From positions 930,001-994,000 of the forward strand of contig NZ_LARY01000001.1 of the NCBI RefSeq assembly GCF_003369925.1: a DNA stretch of 64,000 nt, given 5' to 3'. The translations under genes were made by a program, and so were the position numbers. This document shows, piece after piece, positions 53,811-63,355 of the stretch. The notes under the pieces were generated by a model that did not search any database, had not been told where the DNA came from, and saw only the letters and a program-made list of their open reading frames with translations. Within the stretch, counting starts at the first letter, position 1; each line of letters opens with the position of its first letter. Origin of the DNA: Listeria kieliensis. GTDB taxonomy: Bacteria; Bacillota; Bacilli; Lactobacillales; Listeriaceae.

Positions 53811-54878
53811 TTATTTTCCATTAATGTGTTCGGCTTTTAATTTATTATGTTCTTCCAGCGTTTTGGAAAAATATACTTTCCCTGTTTTCGTGTTAGCAAG
53901 GAAATATAAATAGTCGGTTTTCGCAGGATAAAGTGCGGCTTCAATAGAAGATTTTCCGCTATTTGAAATCGGTCCAGGTGGAAGTCCGTTGTTTAAGTAC
54001 GTATTATACGGAGACTCTACTTTCAAATCTTTATACAGCGTACGCGATTTATGTTTTCCAAGAGCATAGAGAACGGTTGGATCTGTCTGTAAACGCATGT
54101 TTTCATCAAGTCGGTTATAAAATACACTCGCAATCGTTTTTCGGTCGACATTTTCTGTAGCTTCTTTTTCAATAATAGAAGACATTGTTAATAGTTCATG
54201 CACACTTTTCTTTTGTTTTTTAAGTTCTTCACGGTAAGGTGCAAGATTTAATTGTGTTGCTTTCACCATTTCTTCAAGAATAGCTTCAATTTGAGGTTTT
54301 GCTTCTTTAAATTCATAAGTTGCTGGGTAAAGATAACCTTCAAGCGGATGCTTGATTGAAGCGTTTAATACATCTTTTGTTACTGTATCAGGATACTTCT
54401 CAATCATTTTTTTGACAAAAGCCTGATCGTCCATTTTCTTAAGCACATCTTTTTTCTTAATGGTTGGCACGTACAAAACAATGCGCTCTGCAATTTGATC
54501 AAGCGAATATCCTTCTGGAATGATTAAGCGATCTGGCACAGCTGTTTTCCCAGATTTTAAAACTTTTACAATTTTTTCAGTGTCCATTGAAGGACTAAGT
54601 TCATACCTACCGGCTTTTAAATTCATTTCATTGGTATATTTCACATAATAAGAAAATAAAGTGGCGCTATTAATGACTTTTTCATCTTCTAAAATGTTCC
54701 CAATTTTTTTAGCATTTGCACCAGAAGGAATTTCTACTACTATTTTTTCTTTGCTATCCGAATCTTTGGCATCCAATTGTTTTTTTACATAAAAATAGCC
54801 TGCAATCGTGATGATAACAAGAATGAGTACGATGAGCGAGATAATGATCGTAATTTTTTTGCCCTTTGAGCTTGCCAA
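53811..54878 (-). CDS. mltG: Endolytic transglycosylase MltG (YceG-like)
   Basis: A 355-residue membrane-anchored lytic transglycosylase that cuts nascent peptidoglycan strands and sets glycan length. One helix (about 8-28) precedes a LysM-like domain (EIPSGANAKKIGNILEDEKVI), then the catalytic domain with SSIIEKEATENVDRKTIASVFYNRL containing the active-site Glu, and the NTYLNNGLPPGPISNSG signature. Start is TTG at 54878 after GAGGGATTACGT. Confidence 0.93.
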   Translation of the reverse strand: MASSKGKKITIIISLIVLILVIITIAGYFYVKKQLDAKDSDSKEKIVVEIPSGANAKKIGNILEDEKVINSATLFSYYVKYTNEMNLKAGRYELSPSMDTEKIVKVLKSGKTAVPDRLIIPEGYSLDQIAERIVLYVPTIKKKDVLKKMDDQAFVKKMIEKYPDTVTKDVLNASIKHPLEGYLYPATYEFKEAKPQIEAILEEMVKATQLNLAPYREELKKQKKSVHELLTMSSIIEKEATENVDRKTIASVFYNRLDENMRLQTDPTVLYALGKHKSRTLYKDLKVESPYNTYLNNGLPPGPISNSGKSSIEAALYPAKTDYLYFLANTKTGKVYFSKTLEEHNKLKAEHINGK

Positions 54879-54963
54879 ACGTAATCCCTCATTTCTTAAT
54901 CTTTGTTCAATTTATTATAACGATTTTTTCCCCGTGTGACTATCTCTTTTTTACGAGACACGA

Positions 54964-54996
54964 AAATTTCTGAAAGAGCTTCTCTCTTCCAGAAAT
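54964..54996 (-). terminator. Terminator of the small 55013 gene
   Basis: AATTTCTG/CAGAAATT arms with an inner GAGC/CTCTC-like paired core; a T-rich tail follows on the minus strand. It lies between this gene and mltG. Confidence 0.7.
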
Positions 54997-55012
54997 TAAT
55001 CACATGATTGAA

Positions 55013-55213
55013 TTAAGCTTCAATAGATTCGACAGATTCAATGTTTCGTTTATAAAGGCGAACAGAACGCCCTTTATCGTCATCAATCAAGAAAGTACCT
55101 TCTCCTGTTGGTACGAGTGCATCTGTGATTGCTCGTTTTTGTGAATCACTTTCAACAGTCTTAGCATAAGCACGTCCACTTACCATATGTACAGTTACAA
55201 CAAATTTTTCCAT
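55013..55213 (-). CDS. Small conserved-looking protein (66 aa), unknown function
   Basis: A 66-residue soluble protein beginning MEKFVVTVHMVSGRAYAKT, predicted mainly beta-strand with an acidic DDDKGRS turn and ending KRNIESVESIEA. AAGAAGG lies upstream of the ATG. It is monocistronic with a clear terminator, which supports a real gene, but I do not recognise a family. Confidence 0.75.
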   Translation of the reverse strand: MEKFVVTVHMVSGRAYAKTVESDSQKRAITDALVPTGEGTFLIDDDKGRSVRLYKRNIESVESIEA

Positions 55214-55358
55214 TTTTAGCCTTCTTTCTTCGAATTTCGAATATATTTATACTAACAAAGTTTCTTAAATTCGTCACTTCAAAAAGATTTAATCGTTTTT
55301 TATTCATTTGTGCTATAATAAAAAAGTTAACAACTGAACGTATTAAAGGAGTCTTGTC

Positions 55359-55997
55359 ATGTTACACACGTTAATCCAAAGCCTGCAAGATTTTGTCATG
55401 TTTTTGATTGATACTCTTGGTCATCTCGGCATTTTTCTTGCGATGCTAATCGAAAGTGTCTGCATTCCACTTCCAAGTGAAGTAATCATGCTTTTTGGTG
55501 GCTTTATGGCAGAAGCTGGAAAATTAAATTTTTGGTTAGTCGTCTTTGCAGGTATTTTAGGGAATCTAGTCGGATCTTGGATTGCTTATTATATCGGTAA
55601 AAAAGGGGGTCGCGCCCTTGTCCTTCGATTCGGAAAGTATATTTTCTTGAATGTAAAACATCTCGATCAAGCTGAACATTGGTTTAATCGGTATGGTGCA
55701 TCAGCAGTCTTTTTCGGACGCGTCTTGCCAGTTATCCGGACTTTTATTTCTTTACCCGCTGGGATTGCCAAAATGAATATCACTAAATTTACCATTTACA
55801 CGATCCTAGGCTGTATTCCTTGGAATATTTTCTTGACTTGGCTTGGATTTACTCTTGGATCCAACTGGTCTGTTGTTGAGAAGTATACACGCCCTATTAG
55901 CTATCTAATTCTCGTGCTTTGCGTCGTTTTCGTTATTTGGCTCGCCTATAAGATTTGGAACAAACGAGCTCGTAAGGAAACAAAAAAAGACATGTAA
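55359..55997 (+). CDS. DedA-family membrane protein
   Basis: A 212-residue DedA/SNARE-associated family protein with about five or six membrane segments. GHLGIFLAMLIESVCIPLPSEVIMLFGG near the start and FFGRVLPVIRTFISLPAGIAKMN (about 121-143) are family hallmarks, including the conserved Glu and Arg residues. Members are proton-linked lipid scramblases/undecaprenyl-phosphate or phosphatidylethanolamine flippases; the exact lipid is not known here. AAAGGAG precedes the ATG. Confidence 0.9.
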   Translation: MLHTLIQSLQDFVMFLIDTLGHLGIFLAMLIESVCIPLPSEVIMLFGGFMAEAGKLNFWLVVFAGILGNLVGSWIAYYIGKKGGRALVLRFGKYIFLNVKHLDQAEHWFNRYGASAVFFGRVLPVIRTFISLPAGIAKMNITKFTIYTILGCIPWNIFLTWLGFTLGSNWSVVEKYTRPISYLILVLCVVFVIWLAYKIWNKRARKETKKDM

Positions 55998-56006
55998 ACT
56001 TCTGCC

Positions 56007-56035
56007 GCGGCTTGAAAAGATCAAGCCGCATTTTC
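56007..56035 (+). terminator. Terminator of the DedA gene with extended outer arms
   Basis: A perfect 9-bp GCGGCTTGA/TCAAGCCGC stem (56007-56015 with 56021-56029) followed by ATTTTCTT. A second pair of arms, GACATGTAAACTTC (55989-56002) and GAAGTTACATGTC (56039-56051), encloses it. Confidence 0.8.
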
Positions 56036-56058
56036 TTGAAGTTACATGTCTCTTTTAT

Positions 56059-56382
56059 TTATTCTTCGTCTTCGTCCGCTAAAAAAGTAGCTAGAAGCTC
56101 TTCGATCATATCCCACTCTTCGTCCGTTTCAACGGGTTTTAAGTTGCCTTCTTTTCCGTTTTCACTTTGTTCGTAGGAAGATGCCAAAATTTCGATTTCT
56201 TCATCCTCAGAAGCCCCTGCTGGGAAATAAAGCACATAAGATTTTCCGAAATCATCTGAATCAAAGTCAAACAAAATTTCGTATTTTTCTTCTACGCCTT
56301 CTTCGTTTGTAATCCAAATGATGTTTTCTTCTTCTCCATGATTATGTTCATGATTGTGCTCGTGATTATGGTTTTCTCCCAT
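56059..56382 (-). CDS. yrzB: DUF1292 protein YrzB with histidine-rich N-terminus
   Basis: A 107-residue acidic protein. The DUF1292 core (about 20-80; [34 protein letters not shown]) is normal, but the first 16 residues are [16 protein letters not shown], with six histidines in Asn/Glu alternation, unlike the short N-terminus common in the family. Such a tract may bind Ni, Zn or Cu. The stop lies 11 nt before... the next unit's terminator region, and it starts 11 nt after ruvX on the same strand, so alaS-independent operon ireB-ruvX-yrzB is likely. Function unknown. Confidence 0.85.
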   Translation of the reverse strand: MGENHNHEHNHEHNHGEEENIIWITNEEGVEEKYEILFDFDSDDFGKSYVLYFPAGASEDEEIEILASSYEQSENGKEGNLKPVETDEEWDMIEELLATFLADEDEE

Positions 56383-56393
56383 TACTTTTCACC

Positions 56394-56813
56394 TCATTTA
56401 TTATTTGCATCCAAAAAGGATTGTAAAATCATCACTGCCGCAAGCTTATCGATCACAAGCTTGCGTTTTTTTCGACTGACATCTGCTTCAAGAAGAGTCC
56501 GCTCAGCAGCTTGTGTTGTAAGTCGTTCATCCCACAAAACTACTGGAATCCCCGTTCTTGCTTCAAGAACTTCAGCATATTTTTTTGAGCTTTCAGCGCG
56601 ATGCCCAAGTGAATTATCCATGTTTTTAGGAAGTCCAACGACAATTTTCTCAACTTCGTTTTCTTTCGCAAGCTCTTTCACTCGGTTATAGCCAAACTGT
56701 TTAGCTGCTTCATCGATCGAAATGGTTTCAATTCCTTGGGCCGTCCAACCGAACGCATCACTAATTGCAACGCCGACTGTTTTCGAGCCCACATCCAGTC
56801 CCATAATCCTCAT
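56394..56813 (-). CDS. ruvX: Putative Holliday junction resolvase / pre-16S rRNA nuclease YqgF
   Basis: A 139-residue RNase H-fold nuclease. [19 protein letters not shown] carries the first catalytic Asp and [14 protein letters not shown] the later acidic residues. In bacteria YqgF matures the 5' end of 16S rRNA; the resolvase function is suggested by fold. An ATGA overlap couples it to ireB. Confidence 0.93.
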   Translation of the reverse strand: MRIMGLDVGSKTVGVAISDAFGWTAQGIETISIDEAAKQFGYNRVKELAKENEVEKIVVGLPKNMDNSLGHRAESSKKYAEVLEARTGIPVVLWDERLTTQAAERTLLEADVSRKKRKLVIDKLAAVMILQSFLDANNK

Positions 56814-57082
56814 TTGTCACCAATTTCATTGTTTTTTAGATAAGCGCGGACAAGCTCTTCGATGATTTCGTCACGTTCTAGCTTGCGAATCAAATTACGC
56901 GCATCTTGATGCCTTGGGATATAAGCCGGGTCGCCAGAAAGAAGATACCCAACAATTTGATTAACTGGATTATAGCCTTTTTCCTGTAATGCAAGATAAA
57001 CTTGCTTCATAATTTTCCGAACATCTTCTTCAATGGAGTCGTCGCCAAAATTATAGAACATGGTTTGATCTTTTGTACCCAT
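56810..57082 (-). CDS. ireB: IreB family regulatory phosphoprotein (DUF965)
   Basis: A 90-residue protein beginning [16 protein letters not shown] with the family [16 protein letters not shown] segment. In Enterococcus faecalis, IreB is phosphorylated on N-terminal threonines by the kinase IreK and down-regulates cephalosporin resistance. Thr3 and Thr7 are present here as candidate sites. The homologous kinase in Listeria is PrkA. It heads the ireB-ruvX-yrzB operon. Confidence 0.93.
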   Translation of the reverse strand: MGTKDQTMFYNFGDDSIEEDVRKIMKQVYLALQEKGYNPVNQIVGYLLSGDPAYIPRHQDARNLIRKLERDEIIEELVRAYLKNNEIGDK

Positions 57083-57189
57083 AACGTGTCTACACCTCTA
57101 TTCCTTCACTTTCCCATCTATTTTACACTAATCTTACGACATTGACAAAGGAATACGCCACACTTAACCTAATTTTAATATTTCAAGAA

Positions 57190-57215
57190 AAAAGAACGCA
57201 ATATCGCGCTCTTTT
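57190..57215 (-). terminator. Terminator of alaS
   Basis: AGAACGC/GCGCTCT (57193-57199 with 57206-57212; G-U allowed) followed on the minus strand by TTCTTTTTTC. Confidence 0.75.
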
Positions 57216-57223
57216 TTCCGAGT

Positions 57224-59860
57224 TTAGCCTTGCATTTCTTGAATAATAGTTGGGACGGCTGCAAGCGCTTTTTCTAACTCTGCCGGATTTTTCCCGCCAG
57301 CTTGTGCGAGATCAGGCTTTCCTCCGCCATTTCCGCCGCAAAGCTGTGCCACTTGCTTGATAATGTTTCCTGCATGAAGCCCGCTTTCCATCGCTTCTTT
57401 TGAAACGGCTGCGATTAAATTCACTTTTTCAAAAGAAACGGCTCCTAAAACAAGAACTCCACCGATATTTTTTTCTTTCCAGTTATCCGCAAATTGGCGT
57501 AGCGCTGCCATATCTTTAGCTGCTACTTGTTTAGCGATCACATTGATACCGCCAATATCTTCCCCGCTTTCAAAAATAGCTCCACTTGCTGCATTTGCGA
57601 GTTTCGATTGCAAGGATTCGTTTTCACGACGTGCCTCACGGAGTTCAAGTTGTAGCTGTTCGATTTTCGTTAAAACTTCTTTCGGATTCGTTTTCAGTTT
57701 CGAAGCGGCATCTTTTAGTTGCTGTTCTTGCTCTGTTACAAAATGATAAGCCGCTTCACCAGTTACCGCCTCAATACGGCGTGTCCCAGCTCCAATTCCT
57801 GTTTCTGAAAGAATTTTAAACTGCCCAATTTCAGCTGTGTTTTTCACATGTACGCCACCACAAAGCTCAATGCTGTAGTCTCCAATTTGAACCACGCGGA
57901 CGATATCTCCATATTTTTCACCGAAGAGTGCCATTGCACCAAGCGCTTTTGCTTCATCAATTGGCATTTCATTAATTGAAACCTTCAATTGTTCCCAAAT
58001 TTTTTCGTTAACAATCGTTTCCATTTGTTGCAGTTCTTCTTCTGTAATTTGTCCAAAATGAGAAAAGTCGAATCGCAGACGATCCGGTGCAACAAGTGAA
58101 CCTGCTTGATTCACATGCTCGCCTAACACATCTTTTAATGCGCGATGAAGTAAATGTGTAGCAGTATGATTTTTAACAGTGTTCCGGCGTTCTTCTGCAT
58201 TCACAGTTAGTTTCACATGGTCGTGAGTTTTCAAAACGCCTTCTTCAACCATCATCCGGTGAATATTTTGCTTGTTAGGCGCCTTTTGAACGTCTTTAAC
58301 GAAGGCAAGTCCTGTTTCACTTTGAACAGTTCCGTGATCGGCTATTTGACCACCACTTTCAGCATAAAACGGTGTTTCTTTGAAAATCGCTTCTACTTCT
58401 TCCCCAGCTTTTGCTTCCTCTATGAGTTCATCATTTTGAATCAAATAAAGAATCTCAGAAGCATGGACAGTCGTTTCATACCCGACAAAAACACTTTCTT
58501 CGGTTAAACTTTGTAAAAGCTCTCCTTGGACTTTCATAGACTGAACATCTGCACGTGCTTTTCTTGCACGATCGCGCTGCGCTTCCATTTCCTTTTCAAA
58601 GCCTGCGTGATCCACTTGAAGCGAATGATCAAGCGCATATTCCTCTGTCAGTTCCACAGGGAACCCGTACGTATCGTAAAGTTTGAAAATATCTTTTCCT
58701 TCAATCGTTTGATTACCTGCTTTTGCTTTTGCAATCAATTCTTCAAGAATCGCAAGTCCTTCATTAAGCGTCTCATGGAAGCGTTCTTCTTCCGTACGAA
58801 TCACTTTTTCGATAAAGTCTTGTTGATTTTCCACTTCTTTATAGAAGGAATTCATGATTCTTCCCACCGTGGGGACGAGTTTGTACATGAATGGTTCATT
58901 GATTCCAAGAACTTTTGCATAACGAACAGCTCTACGAAGCAAACGACGAAGTACATAGCCTCTTCCTTCATTCGATGGGAGCGCACCGTCTCCAATTGCA
59001 AAAGCGACTGTTCGAATATGATCTGCAATTACTTTAAATGCAACATCTTTTTCTGGAACGACTCCGTATTTCTCGCCAGAAATCGTTTCGACTTCCCGGA
59101 TAATAGGCATGAAAAGATCTGTTTCGAAATTTGTCGGAGCATTTTGGATGATCGAGACCATACGCTCTAGTCCCATCCCCGTATCAATATTTTGCTTGGG
59201 CAGTTCTGTATAAGAGCCGTCTGGATTATGATTAAATTGTGAGAAAACCAAATTCCAAATTTCTAGGTAGCGTTCGTTTTCGCCGCCTGGGTAAAGTTCA
59301 GGGTCATTCGGGTCGTTTCCAAAAGCTTCCCCGCGATCATAAAAAATTTCACTATCTGGCCCACAAGGACCGCCACCAATATCCCAAAAGTTATCTTCAA
59401 TTTCAACGATTCGATCATCAGACAAACCAATTTTTTCTTTCCAAATCTTTTTCGCTTCCGTATCTTTTGGATAAACTGTCACATACAACTTATCAGGGTC
59501 AAAGCCGATCCACTCAGGGCTCGTTAGAAATTCCCAAGCAAATGTAATGGCGCCTTCCTTAAAATAATCCCCAATTGAAAAATTCCCCAACATTTCAAAA
59601 AAAGTATGGTGTCTGGCTGTTTTCCCAACATTTTCAATATCGTTGGTACGAATGGATTTTTGAGCGTTAACAAGACGTGGATTGTCAGGAATCACAGAGC
59701 CGTCAAAATATTTTTTCATCGTTGCAACCCCACTATTGATCCATAAAAGTGTGGGATCGTTCACTGGAACAAGCGATGCACTTGGTTCAACGGTATGTCC
59801 GTGTTGTTTAAAATAGTCAAGAAACATCTGTCTAACTTCACTGCTTGATAATGTTTTCAT
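57224..59860 (-). CDS. alaS: Alanyl-tRNA synthetase
   Basis: An 878-residue class II synthetase attaching alanine to tRNA-Ala. Aminoacylation-domain motifs ([15 protein letters not shown]-like [27 protein letters not shown]) fill residues 1-440. The editing domain has [12 protein letters not shown] with HTATH and the partner CGGVHVK near 660, and the C-terminal DHH-like C-Ala domain ends in [21 protein letters not shown] at 59860 after AAGGAGG is used. It is controlled by a T-box leader. Confidence 0.97.
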   Translation of the reverse strand: MKTLSSSEVRQMFLDYFKQHGHTVEPSASLVPVNDPTLLWINSGVATMKKYFDGSVIPDNPRLVNAQKSIRTNDIENVGKTARHHTFFEMLGNFSIGDYFKEGAITFAWEFLTSPEWIGFDPDKLYVTVYPKDTEAKKIWKEKIGLSDDRIVEIEDNFWDIGGGPCGPDSEIFYDRGEAFGNDPNDPELYPGGENERYLEIWNLVFSQFNHNPDGSYTELPKQNIDTGMGLERMVSIIQNAPTNFETDLFMPIIREVETISGEKYGVVPEKDVAFKVIADHIRTVAFAIGDGALPSNEGRGYVLRRLLRRAVRYAKVLGINEPFMYKLVPTVGRIMNSFYKEVENQQDFIEKVIRTEEERFHETLNEGLAILEELIAKAKAGNQTIEGKDIFKLYDTYGFPVELTEEYALDHSLQVDHAGFEKEMEAQRDRARKARADVQSMKVQGELLQSLTEESVFVGYETTVHASEILYLIQNDELIEEAKAGEEVEAIFKETPFYAESGGQIADHGTVQSETGLAFVKDVQKAPNKQNIHRMMVEEGVLKTHDHVKLTVNAEERRNTVKNHTATHLLHRALKDVLGEHVNQAGSLVAPDRLRFDFSHFGQITEEELQQMETIVNEKIWEQLKVSINEMPIDEAKALGAMALFGEKYGDIVRVVQIGDYSIELCGGVHVKNTAEIGQFKILSETGIGAGTRRIEAVTGEAAYHFVTEQEQQLKDAASKLKTNPKEVLTKIEQLQLELREARRENESLQSKLANAASGAIFESGEDIGGINVIAKQVAAKDMAALRQFADNWKEKNIGGVLVLGAVSFEKVNLIAAVSKEAMESGLHAGNIIKQVAQLCGGNGGGKPDLAQAGGKNPAELEKALAAVPTIIQEMQG

Positions 59861-59869
59861 TTCTTTTTC

Positions 59870-60128
59870 CTCCTTAACAAATAAAAAAGCCTTGCAAATC
59901 GTTGCATCAGGGACGAATTTTTCGCGGTACCACCCTGTTTGCAACGATACAAGACTTGTAGTATCATTACCTCTTCATGCCTTTAACGCAAGGCTTACGT
60001 TTTTTTTCGTGTAAGAGAGCAATTTTAGTTCTTTCCTACTTTTCTTTCAGCCATGGAAAAGTTCTCTTCAGAGGTCCAATTACTAAAACCATGTTCTTAC
60101 AAAAATAACCATATTTTCTATATTTAAA
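59870..60128 (-). promoter_or_regulatory. Alanine-specific T-box leader riboswitch upstream of alaS
   Basis: The T-box core GGGTGGTACCGCG (59923-59935, minus strand) binds the acceptor end of uncharged tRNA. Stem I is closed by GTAAGA (60100-60095) pairing with TCTTAC (60016-60011), and one nt upstream of the 3' strand is GCT (60020-60018), a fitting alanine specifier. A long terminator stem pairs TCGTTGCA...CAGGG with CCCTG...TGCAACGA, closing before TTTTTT at 59888-59883. The 403-nt gap 59861-60263 holds this leader, the promoter and the recD2 terminator; 60158-60228 shows nothing else. Confidence 0.93.
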
Positions 60129-60157
60129 ATTATAGAGAAGCTTGTGCTTGTTGTCAA
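60129..60157 (-). promoter_or_regulatory. alaS promoter (consensus)
   Basis: TTGACA (60152-60157), 17-bp spacer, TATAAT (60129-60134) on the minus strand: a perfect housekeeping promoter, about 30 nt upstream of stem I. Confidence 0.92.
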
Positions 60158-60230
60158 CTGTTATTTACAGGCATCTGAGATGTACTAAATCTGCAACCTT
60201 ACCGTTAATTGTTCTGATTTAGAAGATTGT

Positions 60231-60267
60231 GAAAACCCCAGAAACCATTTAGATTTCTGAGTTTTAT
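60231..60267 (-). terminator. Terminator of recD2
   Basis: GAAAACCCCAGAAA/TTTCTGAGTTTT (one mismatch) with a T4 tail on the minus strand. It overlaps the recD2 stop region. Confidence 0.75.
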
Positions 60268-62654
60268 GCCATAAATTCATAAGGCGTAATATCTGCCATT
60301 CCAATCATCGGATCAATTTCAGTCAAATTTTCAGCAGTCAAAATTTTAAGGCTAGACTGTCTAGCAAGGTCTTCTTCACTCACTAACCTACTTTCAAGGG
60401 TTGTTTTACGAGAAGTATCATTCACGCGTTCAACTCCCATTCGGAACGCTTCTTCTTCCCCGCAGAGAATCAAGAATTGCTGACTTCTTGTGACCCCCGT
60501 GTAGAGTAAATCACGGCGAAGCATCCGGTAATAGCTTCTTACAACAGGCATAATCACAATCGGAAATTCACTTCCTTGTGCTTTGTGAATCGAGCAGCAA
60601 TACGCATGGGTAAGTTGATTAAATTCCTGCTTGTAATAACTCACCTCTGTTTGGTCAAACTGCACTGTAATCATATCTTGCTTTTCAGTATTTTCCTTTG
60701 CATATTGCATCGAAACAATTTCCCCGATGTCTCCATTAAAGACGTTTTTCTCAGGCTGATTGATGAGTTGAAGCACTTTATCATGCACGCGGTACTTGAC
60801 ATCTCCATAAGCGATTTCCTTGCGTTTCCCAGATTCGTTCGGATTGAAAATTTCTTGCAAATTCCGATTTAAAACATTGATCCCTGCAGGACCCCGGTAA
60901 ATCGGCGCTAAAACTTGGATATCGCGAGCACGAAAGCCCTTTTCTTTGGCATTTTGTACAACTTGATCCACAACTTCTGCAATTTGATTGACCGAACAAT
61001 GAAAGAAAGATCGATCTTTGCTATTTTTAGTGAAATCGGCTGGTAAAAAGCCAGCTTTAATATCATGTGCCATTTGGATGATTGATGAACCATCTTTTTG
61101 GCGATAAATGTCTGTTAATTCGACAGTGGGCGCGATTTCAGAACGCAAAATGTCACGCAACACTTGACCAGGACCGACGGACGGCAACTGATCTTCATCT
61201 CCTACAAGAATCACTTGGATGTGGCTAGGTAACGCCCGAAACAGTTGATTGGCGAGCCAAATATCGACCATTGACATTTCGTCGACGATCAAAAGCCGCC
61301 CTTCAATAGCTCGCTCAGAATCATCACTCAAATCTTCTTGACCATTCATCCCAAGCAAACGGTGAATCGTCATTGCAGGAAGTCCTGTGGATTCGCTCAT
61401 TCGCTTAGCCGCACGCCCAGTTGGAGCAGCAAGAAGCACTGGGAAGGCATCACCGTCTTTATAGGCATGTGGATCGAGACTTACGCCGTGTAACTCACTA
61501 AAAAGTTCCACGATTCCTTTGATGACTGTCGTTTTTCCGGTTCCCGGTCCGCCTGTTAAAACGAGCATTGGAGAAGTTAAAGCGGTTTGTAAGGCCTCCT
61601 TTTGTGAATCTCCGTAGGAAACGCCAATTCGCTCTTCAAGTTCGCCAAGCGCAAGTAAAAATTCGGATTCTGGAAATTGTTCTTCATATTCCGTTTGTTT
61701 CATGATTCGCTTGATGTGGTGCGCAAAGCCACTTTCGGCAAAGTAAAGTGAAGGTAAATAAATTCGGGTATTCTCAACTACGACTTTATCAAGGTCCCCT
61801 AAAGCCGTTAACTCCCGGTCTATTTCTTCTTGCAAAACGGGTTCTGGTGCACTTTCCATCAGTAAGCTACGCGTTTTTTCAATGAGTTCCTCTCGTTCTG
61901 TGTACACATTGCCATCACGAATCGAATCGGTATCAAGCGTGAACAGCAACCCAGCTCGAATTCGGTCTGGGTGATTACCGTTTAGACCTAGTCTTCGGCC
62001 CAGTTCGTCAGCTCGCTGGAAGCCAATTCCTTTTACATCTTCAATCAACTTGTAAGGATTCTTTTCAAGCACTTCAAGTGCATTTTGTTTGTAAGCTTGA
62101 AAGATTTTCATCGAAAGCTGCGGCCCAAAACCGTAATCATTCAAACCGATCATGACATGTTCTAACCCTTGATTTTCACGAAGTGTAGCAAGCAACGAGT
62201 CGGCTGTGTTTTTCGGTAGTTTAGGCACTTCGCTCAGACGATCTGGATCATTTAGAATAATGCTGATCGCGTCTTCACCCAAAACAGCTACAATATTTTC
62301 CGCCGTTTTCTTGCCAATGCCTTTAAAAAGTTCCCCAGACAGGTAAGCCACAACACCTTCTCTTGTCTGCGGCATTTCTTTATGGAACCGTTCAGCTTTA
62401 AATTGTTGGCCAAATTTTGCGTGTTCCTGCATTTTTCCGTAAAAAAGATAAACTTCTTGCGGCTCGAGTTTCGGAAAAATCCCGGTGACAATGATATCGC
62501 GCTCATCCCAGTCTGTATTCGTTTCCTTCACTTCAATCCGCGCTACTGAAAATAAATTATCAGGATTATGGAAAATCATCTGCAAAACTTCGCCCTTCAT
62601 GAACTTTTCATCTGCTTCATCGCCAAATAGAGCAAGTGTTTCTTGATTGTTCAT
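60264..62654 (-). CDS. recD2: ATP-dependent RecD2 helicase
   Basis: A 796-residue SF1B 5'-3' DNA helicase of the RecBC-independent type. The N-terminal OB-like and helix-hairpin-helix region (LFKGIGKKTAENIVAVLG, about 115-135) precedes the motor: Walker A TGGPGTGKTT (about 360-370), VDEMSMVD, GDEDQLPSVGPG, and motif VI IHKAQGSEFPIV/TGVTRS. It is linked to DNA repair and replication-fork maintenance. AAAGGAGGCGG precedes the ATG. Confidence 0.94.
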   Translation of the reverse strand: MNNQETLALFGDEADEKFMKGEVLQMIFHNPDNLFSVARIEVKETNTDWDERDIIVTGIFPKLEPQEVYLFYGKMQEHAKFGQQFKAERFHKEMPQTREGVVAYLSGELFKGIGKKTAENIVAVLGEDAISIILNDPDRLSEVPKLPKNTADSLLATLRENQGLEHVMIGLNDYGFGPQLSMKIFQAYKQNALEVLEKNPYKLIEDVKGIGFQRADELGRRLGLNGNHPDRIRAGLLFTLDTDSIRDGNVYTEREELIEKTRSLLMESAPEPVLQEEIDRELTALGDLDKVVVENTRIYLPSLYFAESGFAHHIKRIMKQTEYEEQFPESEFLLALGELEERIGVSYGDSQKEALQTALTSPMLVLTGGPGTGKTTVIKGIVELFSELHGVSLDPHAYKDGDAFPVLLAAPTGRAAKRMSESTGLPAMTIHRLLGMNGQEDLSDDSERAIEGRLLIVDEMSMVDIWLANQLFRALPSHIQVILVGDEDQLPSVGPGQVLRDILRSEIAPTVELTDIYRQKDGSSIIQMAHDIKAGFLPADFTKNSKDRSFFHCSVNQIAEVVDQVVQNAKEKGFRARDIQVLAPIYRGPAGINVLNRNLQEIFNPNESGKRKEIAYGDVKYRVHDKVLQLINQPEKNVFNGDIGEIVSMQYAKENTEKQDMITVQFDQTEVSYYKQEFNQLTHAYCCSIHKAQGSEFPIVIMPVVRSYYRMLRRDLLYTGVTRSQQFLILCGEEEAFRMGVERVNDTSRKTTLESRLVSEEDLARQSSLKILTAENLTEIDPMIGMADITPYEFMA

Positions 62655-62675
62655 TTTTCCGCCTCCTTTTAAAAA

Positions 62676-63344
62676 TTATTCTGCGTCGTTCGGTAGCTCT
62701 CGAATTGCATCTAAAGCGTTCTTTGCAAGTAAATGTTCCGGCTCGTTTTCAAGCGCTTGTTCAAAATATTCTTCAGCAAGTTTTAAATCGCCTTGCCAAG
62801 CTAAGTAGACTGCTCCTAAATTGTAAAGCGCGTCTGCATCACCAGGTTTAAGCGTTAGCGTCCGTTCAAGTTGGGTCACTGCTTCTTCGTAAACGCCTTC
62901 TTTAGCTAATGCAATGGCATATTGAAACACCGCTTCTGCATCTTCTTCGTTCAGTTCCACGCTTCGTAAAAAATAAGGAAGCGCTAGTGCATTTTGATCC
63001 ATTTTCGAAAAACTAAGTCCGAGCATAAAAAAGACATCACTGTTTTCCATGCCTTCAGCAGTCGCTTCTTTAAATGCATTAACCGCATCTTCATAACGCT
63101 CAAGTTCAAAGTAAAGATTTCCTAAACTGTAGTAAGCTGCAGGAACGTGGTCATCAAGTTCGATCGCTCGTTTGTAAAACTGTTCTGCACGGTCAAAATC
63201 ATCAAGCGACAATAAAACATTCCCAAAATTAATGTAGCCCACTGGATCGCTCGGGTTTTCTTCGATCACTTCCGTAAACATCTTGACTGCTTCTTCCAGT
63301 TTTCCTTCTTGCATATATTGAATTCCTTCTTGGTTTTTATCCAT
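62676..63344 (-). CDS. TPR-repeat protein
   Basis: A 222-residue protein with roughly five consecutive tetratricopeptide repeats of 34 residues (for example NPSDPVGYINFGNVLLSLDD, DHVPAAYYSLGNLYFELERY, DADALYNLGAVYLAWQGD). It is a protein-interaction scaffold with no enzymatic motif. ATG at 63344 sits 7 nt after GAGGGA. It overlaps nothing but starts 11 nt after the hydrolase gene on the same strand, so these two are probably co-transcribed with recD2 downstream. Partner unknown. Confidence 0.88.
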   Translation of the reverse strand: MDKNQEGIQYMQEGKLEEAVKMFTEVIEENPSDPVGYINFGNVLLSLDDFDRAEQFYKRAIELDDHVPAAYYSLGNLYFELERYEDAVNAFKEATAEGMENSDVFFMLGLSFSKMDQNALALPYFLRSVELNEEDAEAVFQYAIALAKEGVYEEAVTQLERTLTLKPGDADALYNLGAVYLAWQGDLKLAEEYFEQALENEPEHLLAKNALDAIRELPNDAE

Positions 63345-63355
63345 CGCTTTATCCC

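Noticed and set aside
58217-59170. Two long ORFs antisense to alaS (96 and 214 codons)
   Set aside because: Shadow frames of a highly conserved gene; no binding site and composition unlike real proteins.
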